This document shows, one piece after another, positions 36,605 to 45,942 of a stretch of 64,000 bases of DNA. A model generated the notes under the pieces. It made no database searches. It was not told the DNA's origin and saw only the letters and a program-made list of their open reading frames with translations. A program made the translations under genes and the position numbers. This DNA is from Herpetosiphon gulosus (GTDB lineage Bacteria; Chloroflexota; Chloroflexia; Chloroflexales; Herpetosiphonaceae), in assembly GCF_039545135.1 (NCBI RefSeq), contig NZ_BAABRU010000015.1, positions 1-64,000 on the forward strand, written 5' to 3'. How positions within the stretch are numbered: the first letter of the stretch is position 1; each line of letters begins with the position of its first letter.

Positions 36605-36991
36605 TTAGGCCTGATTAACCACCGAGACATCAAGCAATTTCTCAGAAACTTTGTCAATCAATTGATCAATAAAAAAGGGCTTGGCAATCAATTCAGTTGC
36701 TCCAGCCTCACGCGCTTCACGTTGCAATTTTACGCTATCGTAAGCAGTAATCATCAGCATGGGTTGGGTTGCGCCTTGCGAACGCAGCGCTCGGATCAGA
36801 TCCAAACCAGACATTTCACGCATATGATGATCAGTCAAAAGAATATCGCACGGCTCGTGCAGCCATATATTCAAGGCTTCTTCACCATGATAGGCCCGGA
36901 TTACCTCAACATCAGGGATACTTCGCAGACCAATCATTAGGGTCATAGCAATCGCTGTATCATCTTCGGCAATTAAAATGCGTTTGGTCAC
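36605..36991 (-). CDS. Single-domain response regulator (CheY-like)
   Basis: 128 residues, receiver domain only. Acidic pair EDD near residue 9, phosphorylation Asp in ILLTDHHM (about 54), Thr in MLMITAYD and Lys in LIAKPF: all functional residues present. No output domain, so it probably acts by protein contact in a phosphorelay. The partner histidine kinase is not in the window. Upstream lies ACTAT-tgt-ATAGT (37061-37073), a possible control site. Confidence 0.88.
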   Translation of the reverse strand: MTKRILIAEDDTAIAMTLMIGLRSIPDVEVIRAYHGEEALNIWLHEPCDILLTDHHMREMSGLDLIRALRSQGATQPMLMITAYDSVKLQREAREAGATELIAKPFFIDQLIDKVSEKLLDVSVVNQA

Positions 36992-37138
36992 GGTCGGCCT
37001 CCTACTGTTCTGCTAGCATCCCCACACACACTGATACAAGTACTTTGGTATCATATAGGTACTATTGTATAGTGCGGCAGGTACTGGCACAACACCCATA
37101 TAGGTGAATAAATTGTGATCCTATGTCTAGTGAATGCC

Positions 37139-37170
37139 GTGGTCGATCACCCCCGCGAGTGATCGACCAC
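37139..37170. terminator. Strong hairpin after the transglutaminase gene
   Basis: GTGGTCGATCAC and GTGATCGACCAC, eight-base loop, 46 bp beyond the stop of the minus-strand gene. Confidence 0.65.
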
Positions 37171-37215
37171 AGCTACAGGTTGTGCCAAGATTGAATAAAG
37201 CAAGATTCGGGCCAG

Positions 37216-39618
37216 CTAGCGTCGCCAGCGCGGGCGCAAGATTTGTTGCAAAATCGAGCGCCAACCACGGCTGATCGAGCGCGGCCAAAGCGTGCGGCTG
37301 ACCATAGCCCGATCATTTTCAATTTCCTCAGGGTTGAGCCGTACTTGGCTACCATATTGCTCAGCACTATAGGCATCGGCCAAACGACGCAAGGTTCGGC
37401 GTTGACCAGGCATTTCTTTGGCTAAATCGCTGGCAAACTCTTGGGGCGTGCGCTCAGGCCGTTGCTCCAAGCCAGCCCAACGTGCCAATAAGCCAATAAA
37501 ACCATAGGCCCGCGCCGCAGGTCGCAAACCACGAAATTCACGTTGAAACAGTAGCCATAGCAATAGAATAATTAAGCCAATCACTGCACAAATAATTGCC
37601 AGCCAACGCCAGAATGGGCTGCGCTCGATAACCTGCGCCGCTACATCTTCAGCCGGCAAAGCTTGGGGTTCAACCGTAGGAATTGGCGTGGTTTGGAAGT
37701 TTTCACGCAAATCTTGCAATGCATCAAAATTGGTGGTTGGTGGCTCAACAATCCCAGCATTTGGCCCAATATCATCGGGATTTTCGCTGTTATCTTCAGC
37801 TTGGGGTGGCCCATCAGGCCGAATTGGTACAGTGACATAGCCCGCTGGCGTTGGCTCGAAACGAATCCAGCCATAGCCCATAAAATAGACTTCGGGCCAG
37901 CTATGGGCAATCGTATCACGCACAATATAAACTTGGCGATCAGCATCATAATCGCCTGTGGCATAACCTTGTACCCAACGCGCCGGAATGCCTTGCGATC
38001 GCAACATCAACACCATCGAGCCAGCAAAATAATCGCAATAGCCACGCCGCAGGTTGAACAAGAAATTCTCGATCGGATCAGAATCACCTGGCGGCGCAGG
38101 AATTTGATCATCATAGGGAAATTCGCGTAAATAGCGTTCGATTGCGACCGCTTTATCATAAGCCGTTTCGGCTCCTGCCGCAGTCGTCAACTGGCGTGAT
38201 AGCCCACCAATATTGCGCATCGATTGCGTATCGGGCAACTGAACATAGCGCTGCAACCAGGCCGGATAATCGCTTGATGCCCCACGCAAACTTTGCTTAT
38301 CCACATTGCTGATCAGCGAAACCACGCTGTATTCAAAACCTTGGTTGGCTGGGCCTTGATTGAAGTAGATCGCACTATCGGCAAAGTTGGGCAAAGTATT
38401 TTCGGTATCCGAAACGATAAATGAGTGCTGCACCAGCACTGGCACACTCCAAGTCAGCGGCGAGGTTGCGGCGGGCAACTGCTGATCGCCACGGGTTTGC
38501 ATCAATTTGATCGTTTGGGTAAATGGCACGCGGCCAGTTGTATCAAGCTGGGTTAGGGTATCTTCGGGGTTGATCGGAGTCAAGGCTTCACGGCGAGTTG
38601 GTGTTCGGCGCACCTGCCAAGCTAACTCACCAGTGGTGTTTTGCCAACCTTTGCCTGTGTATAAATCCCAAGCATTCGAGCGCCAATATTCGGCTGAAGG
38701 TGCTTTGACTTCGAGTACGACTTCGTTGGTGGCCGAGCGTGCCCCACCAAGTTGCACCGTATTGTTGGAAAAACTAGCGCCACTGCCATTGGGCACGACG
38801 ACATTGCCCACACCTTGCGGCCCACGATCGGCCCGTTCTGCACCATTATCGGGCAAGAAGAAATCGATCGGACGGCTCAGATTTTCGCCAAAAATCCGCA
38901 ACTGGGCATTAGTAATATTGGCTGGCATCAATGCCGCCATAAACACCAAACTAAAACAGGCCAAAATGCCCGCCCACAAATAACGCAACGAAAGCCATTC
39001 TTGTTGCTCAAGCAAGCCAGCATCCCAACCATTTTGGCGTTGCGCATAGGTCTGCGTGACCAAAAAGAGCAGGGCAATCAGCAAAAAGAGCCAGAACGAA
39101 GCAATTGGCTTGGGAATTGCATAGGTCAAATTGGCCATCAACAGGCTACCATTCAGCAGCACCAAACGCCAATTCCAGTTCCAACGAAACAACAGCCAAA
39201 TTGTGCTATAGGCAAAAATCCAAGCTAGCAGCAAGCCTGCCAACGAAAAGAGATAATAATCTTCAATTTGCTCACCAGTTTTAACCGCTCGAATTGCTGC
39301 AATCCCCCGAATCAGCATATCCGTCCAGCGATCAACTTGGCTATCGAGCCGTTCATCAAGCGGTAAAAAGCGAATTGACCATGCCAAACCCATGAAGAAA
39401 CTTAGCACATGGGCAAAGAACGAGGGCAAAGCTTGCCACCGTGCAAACAAGGCTGCTACGATCAAGCCACCAAGCGCTACGATCCGCATGCGTTCAAACC
39501 CTTCGACCCATTCCGATTCGACCACATTGGTCACCACCAACAAGGCCATCAGGCTGGCAAGCGTCCAGGTTAATAACCCATAGCCTGGTTGAACAAAAGC
39601 GCGAATTCGTTGCAACAT
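37216..39618 (-). CDS. TgpA-like membrane transglutaminase-fold protein
   Basis: 800 residues: five or six N-terminal membrane helices (about 10-230), an extracytoplasmic domain of about 270 residues, a transglutaminase core with Cys near 525 in RRGYCDYFAG and His near 571 in AHSWPEVYF, a Pro/Asn-rich linker, one further helix (about 660-685) and a cytoplasmic DUF4129-like tail. The position usually occupied by the third triad Asp (D-P-T) reads Glu (RFEPTP). Architecture equals TgpA/DUF3488 proteins; probably a membrane-bound protease or cross-linking enzyme acting outside. Confidence 0.85.
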   Translation of the reverse strand: MLQRIRAFVQPGYGLLTWTLASLMALLVVTNVVESEWVEGFERMRIVALGGLIVAALFARWQALPSFFAHVLSFFMGLAWSIRFLPLDERLDSQVDRWTDMLIRGIAAIRAVKTGEQIEDYYLFSLAGLLLAWIFAYSTIWLLFRWNWNWRLVLLNGSLLMANLTYAIPKPIASFWLFLLIALLFLVTQTYAQRQNGWDAGLLEQQEWLSLRYLWAGILACFSLVFMAALMPANITNAQLRIFGENLSRPIDFFLPDNGAERADRGPQGVGNVVVPNGSGASFSNNTVQLGGARSATNEVVLEVKAPSAEYWRSNAWDLYTGKGWQNTTGELAWQVRRTPTRREALTPINPEDTLTQLDTTGRVPFTQTIKLMQTRGDQQLPAATSPLTWSVPVLVQHSFIVSDTENTLPNFADSAIYFNQGPANQGFEYSVVSLISNVDKQSLRGASSDYPAWLQRYVQLPDTQSMRNIGGLSRQLTTAAGAETAYDKAVAIERYLREFPYDDQIPAPPGDSDPIENFLFNLRRGYCDYFAGSMVLMLRSQGIPARWVQGYATGDYDADRQVYIVRDTIAHSWPEVYFMGYGWIRFEPTPAGYVTVPIRPDGPPQAEDNSENPDDIGPNAGIVEPPTTNFDALQDLRENFQTTPIPTVEPQALPAEDVAAQVIERSPFWRWLAIICAVIGLIILLLWLLFQREFRGLRPAARAYGFIGLLARWAGLEQRPERTPQEFASDLAKEMPGQRRTLRRLADAYSAEQYGSQVRLNPEEIENDRAMVSRTLWPRSISRGWRSILQQILRPRWRR

Positions 39619-39704
39619 CGGGGATTCCTCAATCTAGCAGGCAGGCTACTTATATTTTAAAATGGCTCTGGGTACTGCTGGGTTAGCAGTTGATGAGCAT
39701 TGGC

Positions 39705-40475
39705 TTAGGCGATCAACCGCTTAAACAGGCGTTCAGCATTGGTGGTGGTAATCGTCGCAACTTCATTAAGGCTCAAATCGCGCAAACGGGCAATTGCTTC
39801 GGCCACATAAGCCACATAGCTTGGCTCGTTACGTTTGCCACGATATGGGTGCGGCGTAAGATATGGTGCATCAGTTTCAATTAATATGCGATCAAGCGGC
39901 GCACGCTGAACCACATCGTGCAACTCCACAGCTTTTTTGAAGGTCACTGGCCCAGAGAACGAAAGATAAAACCCAACATCCAAACAAGCCTCGGCGTAGG
40001 CCCAATCGCCACTAAACGAGTGCATCACCCCAGCTTGGCCTCGAGCCGACGCATCCAAAATGCGCAGCGTATCGGCGACAGCATCGCGGCTGTGGATGAC
40101 CACCGGAAAATCCAGTTCGCGGGCCATCGCTAGTTGTTGGCGAAACAGTTGCTCTTGAATATCGTGGGGCGCACGATCATGATAATAATCAAGCCCAATT
40201 TCGCCCAAGGCGACCACCCGTGGCTCAGCCAGCAACTGGCGAATTTGCGCTAATTCAGCATCGCCAGTATTCAAAGCATAATGCGGCTGAATGCCCACGC
40301 TGGCCCACACCATGGGTTGGCTTTGGGCTAAGGCAACGCTGGCACGCGATGAAGCCAAATCGTAGCCAATATTGATCATACGAGTTACGCCAGCGGCTTG
40401 GGCACGCTCAAACACTGCCGCTCGGTCATCATTAAATTGATCGCTATGAACATGAGTGTGGGTATCAATTAACAT
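39705..40475 (-). CDS. tatD: TatD-family metal-dependent deoxyribonuclease
   Basis: 256 residues. TIM-barrel amidohydrolase-type motifs: IDTHTHVHSDQF at the N-terminus (H-x-H), GEIGLDYYHD with the catalytic Glu, PVVIHSRDA, MHSFSGDW and ILIETDAPYLTPHP near the C-terminus with the metal-binding Asp. Length matches YcfH/TatD (255-265). Expected Mg2+-dependent 3'-5' DNase or D-aminoacyl hydrolase-like activity in the cytoplasm. Separate unit, 86 bp upstream of the transglutaminase gene on the same strand. Confidence 0.92.
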   Translation of the reverse strand: MLIDTHTHVHSDQFNDDRAAVFERAQAAGVTRMINIGYDLASSRASVALAQSQPMVWASVGIQPHYALNTGDAELAQIRQLLAEPRVVALGEIGLDYYHDRAPHDIQEQLFRQQLAMARELDFPVVIHSRDAVADTLRILDASARGQAGVMHSFSGDWAYAEACLDVGFYLSFSGPVTFKKAVELHDVVQRAPLDRILIETDAPYLTPHPYRGKRNEPSYVAYVAEAIARLRDLSLNEVATITTTNAERLFKRLIA

Positions 40476-40563
40476 GGATCTTCCTACGGTGCTAAGGCTC
40501 TCTCATAATTGAGTTGTGGCACGCTCAACAATCGGTTAATTTTCCGTGATCACCACCCCTCCG

Positions 40564-40640
40564 CCCCGCCTCAAGGCGGGGAAGGCAGGGTGTTTTCATC
40601 CCCCTGCACCCCCTAAAGGACAATTTGGGGGATACATCGA
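40564..40640. repeat. C-rich intergenic hairpins
   Basis: CCCCGCC-tcaa-GGCGGGG (40564-40581) is followed by a CCCCCT...TTTGGGGG pair (40609-40630). Together with the surrounding CCCC words this is the kind of short repetitive palindrome seen between genes in many genomes. The rest of 40476-40803 shows no convincing gene; TTTGGGT and ACCCAAA arms flank 40700-40740. Confidence 0.5.
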
Positions 40641-40803
40641 TTGTGAATTCATCCAAAATGTGGTTACTGAGTATGGACAAAAGATCCTGCTCATCCACAC
40701 ATTTGGGTGTAACACAGCCAAACACGATTATACCCAAACATCGCACACAATAGCAAAATTCTGTTACCATAGAACCACGATTAAGTTATGGAGGATGATT
40801 CCT

Positions 40804-41232
40804 ATGGCAGTACGTTCGGCTGAAGCAACATGGACTGGCTCTTTACGCGAAGGCGCAGGCTCGGTCAAAACTGGCAGTGGCGCAGTGGAAGGCAGCTACT
40901 CATTTCCTTCACGCTTTGAAGATGGCACTGGCACCAACCCCGAAGAATTGATTGCAGCCGCTCACGCTGGTTGTTTTTCAATGGCATTAACCGCCGATCT
41001 CGGTCGCGGTGGCTTCGAGCCAAAGAGCGTTCACACGGTTGCCAAGGTTCATATCGAACGCGGCGATGCAGGTTTTAGCATCACCAAAATCGAATTGCAC
41101 ACCGAAGCCGATGTGCCAAACATCGATGCTGCGGCATTTGCTGAATTTGCTGAAAAGGCCAAAGTAAATTGCCCAATCTCAAAGGCCTTGGCAGCAGTTC
41201 CAACCATTGAATTACATGCAACCTTGAAATAA
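40804..41232 (+). CDS. OsmC-family peroxiredoxin
   Basis: 142 residues from ATG 40804, with GGAGGA upstream; the long frame from 40546 reads through intergenic repeats and is not coding. The two redox cysteines lie in AAAHAGCFSMALT and KVNCPISKAL, with the family's TNPEELIAAAHAGC block. Length and motifs fit OsmC rather than Ohr, though the two cannot be firmly separated by eye. Reduces organic hydroperoxides in the cytoplasm using lipoylated or dithiol donors. Confidence 0.9.
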   Translation: MAVRSAEATWTGSLREGAGSVKTGSGAVEGSYSFPSRFEDGTGTNPEELIAAAHAGCFSMALTADLGRGGFEPKSVHTVAKVHIERGDAGFSITKIELHTEADVPNIDAAAFAEFAEKAKVNCPISKALAAVPTIELHATLK

Positions 41233-41259
41233 CAGCAAGCAACTTGGTTTAGGTTGAAT

Positions 41260-41286
41260 CCCCTTGATCAGCAATTGCTCAAGGGG
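41260..41286 (+). terminator. Intrinsic terminator after osmC-type gene
   Basis: CCCCTTGA and TCAAGGGG arms followed by TTGCTATTTT. Confidence 0.75.
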
Positions 41287-41486
41287 TTGCTATTTTAAAT
41301 TCTTCAGATTTCACCCTTGCCGAACCCTAGCCCTTGTGAAATTTGGTGCAACATTGCAGCATTGTTAAAACCTCGCTATAATCATGACGCAGTATGTCAT
41401 AAACTAATGATATACTTCAAATCAAGCAAACAAAACCCTCTTTATTCAATTCATTCATCTGCGTCAATTGCAAAGGAGCACCTTCG

Positions 41487-42026
41487 ATGGCAGACCTCAG
41501 CACAATAACTGTTAGTGATTACATTGCGACCGCCCTGCCGGAACAATTGGCAAGCCAAAGTGGTGGCTTGGAAGATGCGACCTATGCAATTCAGTATTTA
41601 GTTGATGGGACGGCCTACGCGGTGAGCTATAGCGCTGGTCGCGGTGAAGTAGTCAATGGCACGGTTGAAAATCCATTATTAACTGTGATCCTCGACGAGC
41701 CAACTTGGCGCGGCGTGATTACCGAAGAAACCGCCTCGGCAGATGCTTTGGTTAGCCCAGCCAAAATGAGCGCTAGCCGCATGGAAAAACTGCAAAATCT
41801 CAAGGGCAAATTCAACCTTGAATTGACCAAAGCCGATGGCAGCATCGCCTATTCAACCACCACCTTCAACAGCGTTGATACCCCTGAAGTCACCCTCATG
41901 ATGAAGGCCGAAGATTACGCCAAAATCCTCAAGGGCGAACTCAATAGCCAAATGGCCTTTATGACTGGCAAACTCAAATTCAAAGGCGACATGAATTTCC
42001 TCATGAAGCTCGGCACACTCATGTAA
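41487..42026 (+). CDS. SCP2 sterol/lipid-binding domain protein
   Basis: 179 residues with AAAGGAGC before the ATG. The C-terminal half (LMMKAEDYAKILKGELNSQM and GKLKFKGDMNFLMKL) is the SCP2 signature; the protein is a single SCP2-type fold with an N-terminal extension. Binds fatty acyl chains or sterol-like lipids. Two acyl-CoA dehydrogenase genes follow on the same strand, so a role in presenting acyl-CoA substrates for beta-oxidation is reasonable. Confidence 0.85.
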   Translation: MADLSTITVSDYIATALPEQLASQSGGLEDATYAIQYLVDGTAYAVSYSAGRGEVVNGTVENPLLTVILDEPTWRGVITEETASADALVSPAKMSASRMEKLQNLKGKFNLELTKADGSIAYSTTTFNSVDTPEVTLMMKAEDYAKILKGELNSQMAFMTGKLKFKGDMNFLMKLGTLM

Positions 42027-42028
42027 TT

Positions 42029-42098
42029 GATGAAGGATGAAGGATGAAGGATGAAGGATGACATTAACTGATGTTTCATCCCTCATCCCTCATCCTTC
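42029..42098. repeat. GATGAAG/CATCCCT inverted word repeat
   Basis: Four to five tandem GATGAAG heptads (42029-42061) are followed by TTTCATCCCTCATCCCTC words (42074-42098) that are their approximate complement. It lies between the SCP2 stop and the ribosome-binding site of the dehydrogenase gene. Confidence 0.7.
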
Positions 42099-42121
42099 GG
42101 ACTTCTTTTGAGGGAGCAACG

Positions 42122-43213
42122 ATGATTTCCTTCTCTCCATCTGAAGAACAAGCCCTGATTGTTGATACGCTTAAACGTTTTGCCAAGGATCGTCTGCGCT
42201 CGATTTTTCGCGAGGCCGACGAAAATGGTGAATTGCCCGCCGATATTCTGAGCAAAGGCTGGGAATTAGGCTTGGTCGGTTCGTCGATTCCTGAGCAATA
42301 CGGCGGTTTTGGTGAATTTTCTGCGGTAACCGGTGCTTTGGCACTCGAAGAGTTGGCATGGGGCGATTTGGCTAGTGCTTTGGCTTTGAGCGCTCCTGCT
42401 AGCTTTGCCTTTGCGATTTTGGCGGCTGGCACTGAAGCCCAACGCGAAGCCTTATTGCCTCAATTTAGCGAAGAAAGCTTCGTTAATGCCACCTCAGCCT
42501 TGATCGAACCCCGCTTGCAATTCAACCCGCGCAAATTGCAAACCACAGCCACCAGCGATGGCAATGGCTATGTGTTGAATGGGGTCAAAAGCTATGTACC
42601 ACTGGCCAACAGCGCCGAACATTTCTTGATCTACGCTGCGGAAAATGGCCAAACCCAAGCCTTTATTGTGCCCGCTAAAACCGTTGGCCTGAGCGTTGGC
42701 GAACGTGAAAAATTGATGGGTGTACGGGCACTCGAAGTTGCTCGTATCACTCTCGATAACGTGAAGGTTGCCGCCGATGCCAAACTTGGTGGTGAGGCAG
42801 GCATCGATTTCGGGCGTTTGTATGCACGATCGCAAGTAGCCTTAGCCGCTTTGGCGATTGGGGTTGCCCGTGGAGCCTACGAATACGCCCTCGATTACGC
42901 TCGCAATCGCCAAACGTTTGGCGAAGCAATCGGCCAACGCCAATCAATCGCTTTTATGTTGGCCGAAATGCTGGTCGAAATTGATGGCGCTCGCTTGATG
43001 GTTTGGGAAGCCGCTTGGAAGCTCGATAATAACCAAGAAGTCACCCGCGATGCGCTCATGGCCAAACACAACGCCGACAAAACGGTCTTGATGGTTTGCG
43101 ACCGCGCCTTGCAAATTCTTGGTGGTCACGGCTATATCCGCGAGTTTCCAGTCGAATTATGGCTGCGCAACGCTCGCGGCTTCAGCACCTTCGACGGCTT
43201 GGCAATGGTCTAA
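42122..43213 (+). CDS. Acyl-CoA dehydrogenase, atypical C-terminus
   Basis: 363 residues from ATG 42122 (GAGGGAG just upstream). Standard three-domain acyl-CoA dehydrogenase fold, with ASALALSAPASFAFAIL in the N-terminal helices and RQTFGEAIGQRQSIAFMLAEM and QILGGHGYIREFPVELWLRNAR in the C-terminal one. Where most family members have Y-E-G-T with the catalytic Glu, this one reads T-F-D-G-L and stops five residues later, so the Glu is replaced by Asp and the last helix is missing. It may be catalytically altered or work as the partner of the next gene. Confidence 0.85.
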   Translation: MISFSPSEEQALIVDTLKRFAKDRLRSIFREADENGELPADILSKGWELGLVGSSIPEQYGGFGEFSAVTGALALEELAWGDLASALALSAPASFAFAILAAGTEAQREALLPQFSEESFVNATSALIEPRLQFNPRKLQTTATSDGNGYVLNGVKSYVPLANSAEHFLIYAAENGQTQAFIVPAKTVGLSVGEREKLMGVRALEVARITLDNVKVAADAKLGGEAGIDFGRLYARSQVALAALAIGVARGAYEYALDYARNRQTFGEAIGQRQSIAFMLAEMLVEIDGARLMVWEAAWKLDNNQEVTRDALMAKHNADKTVLMVCDRALQILGGHGYIREFPVELWLRNARGFSTFDGLAMV

Positions 43214-43228
43214 GTAAAGGCAGAAATT

Positions 43229-43341
43229 AAAAGTCAAAAGTCAAAATTTTAAACCAAAACTAAAAGTTGGAAAGCCAAATATACTATTCGCAAACTAGAG
43301 TATTTTGATTTTCGCCTTCTATCTTTTGCCTTTTGACTTTT
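43229..43341. repeat. AAAAGTC/GACTTTT inverted word repeat
   Basis: AAAAGTCAAAAG (43229-43240) and its exact complement CTTTTGACTTTT (43330-43341) with degenerate TCAAAA/TTTTGCC words between; fills the gap between the two dehydrogenase genes. Confidence 0.65.
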
Positions 43342-43370
43342 GCCCTTTGATTTGATACATGGGGGTTCTC

Positions 43371-44642
43371 ATGGCGATTGATTTTAAATTATCCGAAAGC
43401 ATTGATACCCAACGCCAAATGGCGCAGATGGTTGCTGAACAAATGATGCGGCCTGTTTCACGCCATTTCGATGAGCACGAACACGATATTCCATGGGATT
43501 ATATCAATGCAATGTGGCCAATTATGCGCCAAAATCCAATGTTTGGTGCTGTCGATAAACCCGAAACTGCAACCGACCCCAACAAACCCAAAAAGCCCAA
43601 AACTGGCAATGTGCGCATGGTGCACTTGATCGAGGCGCTTTCGTGGGGCGATGCAGGCATGTATCTGACCACGCCAGGCGGCGCGTTGGGCGGGGCTGCG
43701 GTTGCCGCTGCTGGCACGAGCGACCAAAAAAATCGCTTCTTGGCTCGCTTTGGCGATAGCGAAACTCCAGTTTGGGGTTCGATGGCGATGACCGAACCAC
43801 AAGCTGGCTCGGATACTTCGGCGATTCGTACCACCGCTGTGCGTGATGGCGATTCGTGGATCTTAAACGGCGAAAAGATCTATTGTACTGGTGGACGTTT
43901 GTCGCTCGAAGAATCGCAAGGTTTAGTGGTGGTTTGGGCCACTGTCGATCCCAAGCTTGGCCGCGCTGGCATGAAGGCCTTTGTGGTCGAAGCTGGCACG
44001 CCAGGCATGCAAGTGACCAAACTTGAGCACAAAATGGGGATTCGCGCCAGCGATACCGCCGCAGTTGTATTCACCGATTGCCGTATTCCATTTGATAACG
44101 TGCTAGGCAACCCCGAAATTCCGAAGGCCGAGGCAACTGCTGCCAGTGCTGACGCACCCAAGGGCTTCAAGGGTGCCATGAAAACCTTTGATGCAACCCG
44201 CCCAGCCGTGGCTGCTTCAGCCTTGGGAATTGCCCGCGCCGCCTTGGAATTGTTGCGCGAACAACTTAGCATTGCTGGCATCCCAATCCGCGACGATGTG
44301 CCAGTTAATGAGATGAGCGCAATCGAACGTGATGTATTGGAATTAGAAGCCCAACACAAAGCTGCGTGGTTGCTCACGCTCAAAGCCGCATGGATGATGG
44401 ATTCAGGCGAAGCCAACACGGTCGAAGCCTCAGCCTGCAAAGTCAAAGCTGGCGAAGCCGCGACGGTCATCACTCAAAAAGCGGTCGAACTCTTGGGGCC
44501 ATTAGGCTATACTCGCGAACTTTTAGCTGAAAAGTGGATGCGCGATGCCAAGATCAACGACATTTTTGAAGGCACTGGCCAAATCAACCGCTTGATCATC
44601 GCTCGGCGGATTTTGGGCTTCTCGTCACGCGAATTAAAATAG
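43371..44642 (+). CDS. Acyl-CoA dehydrogenase
   Basis: 423 residues from ATG 43371 (GGGGG upstream; the ATG at 43359 has none). Typical motifs: MTEPQAGSDTSAIRTTA for FAD and substrate binding, LNGEKIYCTGG, and C-terminal ELLGPLGYTRELLAEKWMRDAK followed by IFEGTGQINRLI, which keeps the catalytic Glu that its neighbour lacks. Catalyses the FAD-linked alpha,beta-dehydrogenation of an acyl-CoA. Same-strand neighbour of the SCP2 and atypical dehydrogenase genes, suggesting one beta-oxidation unit. Closed by a strong terminator. Confidence 0.92.
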   Translation: MAIDFKLSESIDTQRQMAQMVAEQMMRPVSRHFDEHEHDIPWDYINAMWPIMRQNPMFGAVDKPETATDPNKPKKPKTGNVRMVHLIEALSWGDAGMYLTTPGGALGGAAVAAAGTSDQKNRFLARFGDSETPVWGSMAMTEPQAGSDTSAIRTTAVRDGDSWILNGEKIYCTGGRLSLEESQGLVVVWATVDPKLGRAGMKAFVVEAGTPGMQVTKLEHKMGIRASDTAAVVFTDCRIPFDNVLGNPEIPKAEATAASADAPKGFKGAMKTFDATRPAVAASALGIARAALELLREQLSIAGIPIRDDVPVNEMSAIERDVLELEAQHKAAWLLTLKAAWMMDSGEANTVEASACKVKAGEAATVITQKAVELLGPLGYTRELLAEKWMRDAKINDIFEGTGQINRLIIARRILGFSSRELK

Positions 44643-44654
44643 GCTTTACTATTG

Positions 44655-44687
44655 AGCACGTGCTGGTTTGCCAGTACGTGCTTTTTT
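44655..44687 (+). terminator. Intrinsic terminator
   Basis: AGCACGT-G-CTGG, tttg, CCAG-T-ACGTGCT and a T6 run; one G-U pair in an otherwise perfect stem. Confidence 0.9.
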
Positions 44688-44710
44688 GATTTTTAGCCAA
44701 GAGGTCGTTC

Positions 44711-45862
44711 ATGCAAGCCCCTGAGAGTGTTATCAATCATTCCAAACTTCAAGCAACGTTTGGTCAAGCCAGCTTCGAACAATTAGTCCAAGCCACCTAT
44801 CAGGGCGATCCATTGGCCGATGCGGTGATTGCTGAGTTTGCTCAATTTGGGCGGCCTGCCCGCCAAGCGCTGCAAACTGGCTTGGTTGAAGGGTTAGCTC
44901 AGCTTGAGGGTGATTTTCCGGCAATTCGCGCCTTTGTTGCTGCCGCCGAAAGCTTGCCCGCTTGGGTTGAGCTTGCGCGGCTTGAGCGCGGCGCACAAGC
45001 CTATTGCTCAATCGGCATGCTTTGGCTGACCTTGGCGCTCGGTCCAGGTTCGTTGGTGCATACCTACAGCGCTCCAACCATCGCCGATCTTTTGGTACAA
45101 ACTGGCGATCTTGAGCATATGGCAACCAAGCGCATCATCGAAACGGGCACATGGGGCATGGCGATCGCTATTCCGCAGCAGCTCCAACGCGGCGGCTTGG
45201 GCTATGTGCATAGTTTACAGGTACGCTTGTTACACGCCCAAATTCGCAACGCTATGCTCAAACGCGGTTGGACTCAAACTAAAACTGGCTTGCCAATTAA
45301 TCAGCTTGAAATGGTACGCACTTGGCTGGATTTTACCTATGTGCCATTTACTGCACTGGCTCGCTTTGGTATCGATTTCACAGCCGCTGAATTGAGCGAT
45401 TTGTATCATCTTTGGCGCTATATTGGCTATTTACTAGGAATCGACCCCAGTATTTATCACCATGTGGTTGATCAAGCCTCGGCGGCCCGCTTGTTGGAAT
45501 GGGTTGATGGCAGCATGCAGCCGCCCAATGCCAACTCACGCCGCTTGACCGCAGCCATGATCCAAGCCGTCAGTGAATTGGTGCAACCATTGATCAAGCG
45601 CTCGTTCAAATTTTCGTTTGCCTTGGTAACCGCGCTGACCCATCATTTTCATGGTCGCCAACTTTCGCAGCAACTAGGTATCAAACGATCATGGATTAGC
45701 TTGCTGGTTCCGTTGGTCGTTTTGGCAAATCGTTGGCAACGTTGTAAATTGCGCCGCAACCCGACCGCTTGGCAAGCCCAAATTCAAGCTACTGCCGCCG
45801 ATTTTCGTGAACGTGTGGTCAATGCCAATCCAACCGCCTATCAACCCAAAAAAGATGGCTAA
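44711..45862 (+). CDS. DUF2236 oxygenase-like protein (Lcp/MpaB type)
   Basis: 383 mostly helical residues. The segment VRLLHAQIRNAMLKRGW holds His175, matching the haem-ligating H of the LRxLHxxvR-type motif in latex-clearing protein and MpaB-type oxygenases; TWGMAIAIPQQLQ and EMVRTWLDFTYVP follow the same family order. Expected to be a b-type haem dioxygenase or related protein acting on polyprenyl or lipid substrates. There is no signal peptide. An FAD oxidoreductase and an ECF41 sigma gene follow but appear to have their own promoter. Confidence 0.75.
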   Translation: MQAPESVINHSKLQATFGQASFEQLVQATYQGDPLADAVIAEFAQFGRPARQALQTGLVEGLAQLEGDFPAIRAFVAAAESLPAWVELARLERGAQAYCSIGMLWLTLALGPGSLVHTYSAPTIADLLVQTGDLEHMATKRIIETGTWGMAIAIPQQLQRGGLGYVHSLQVRLLHAQIRNAMLKRGWTQTKTGLPINQLEMVRTWLDFTYVPFTALARFGIDFTAAELSDLYHLWRYIGYLLGIDPSIYHHVVDQASAARLLEWVDGSMQPPNANSRRLTAAMIQAVSELVQPLIKRSFKFSFALVTALTHHFHGRQLSQQLGIKRSWISLLVPLVVLANRWQRCKLRRNPTAWQAQIQATAADFRERVVNANPTAYQPKKDG

Positions 45863-45878
45863 AATCGAACAGCTTACA

Positions 45879-45905
45879 TGTCACATTGCAAGCTACTCAA
45901 TCGTC
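45879..45905 (+). promoter_or_regulatory. ECF41 sigma-factor promoter
   Basis: TGTCACA (45879-45885), exactly 16 bp, then CGTC (45902-45905). This equals the published ECF41 target pattern TGTCACA-N16-CGTC. It lies 38 bp upstream of the flavoprotein start and so should drive the flavoprotein-ECF41 operon autogenously. Confidence 0.85.
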
Positions 45906-45942
45906 ATAGCTTCAGAATGTTTTTTACAAACTGGAGTTAACG

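Noticed and set aside
40546-40803. N-terminal extension of the OsmC gene and the opposing minus-strand frame
   Set aside because: Both read through C-rich hairpin repeats; the ribosome-binding site and family start are at 40804.
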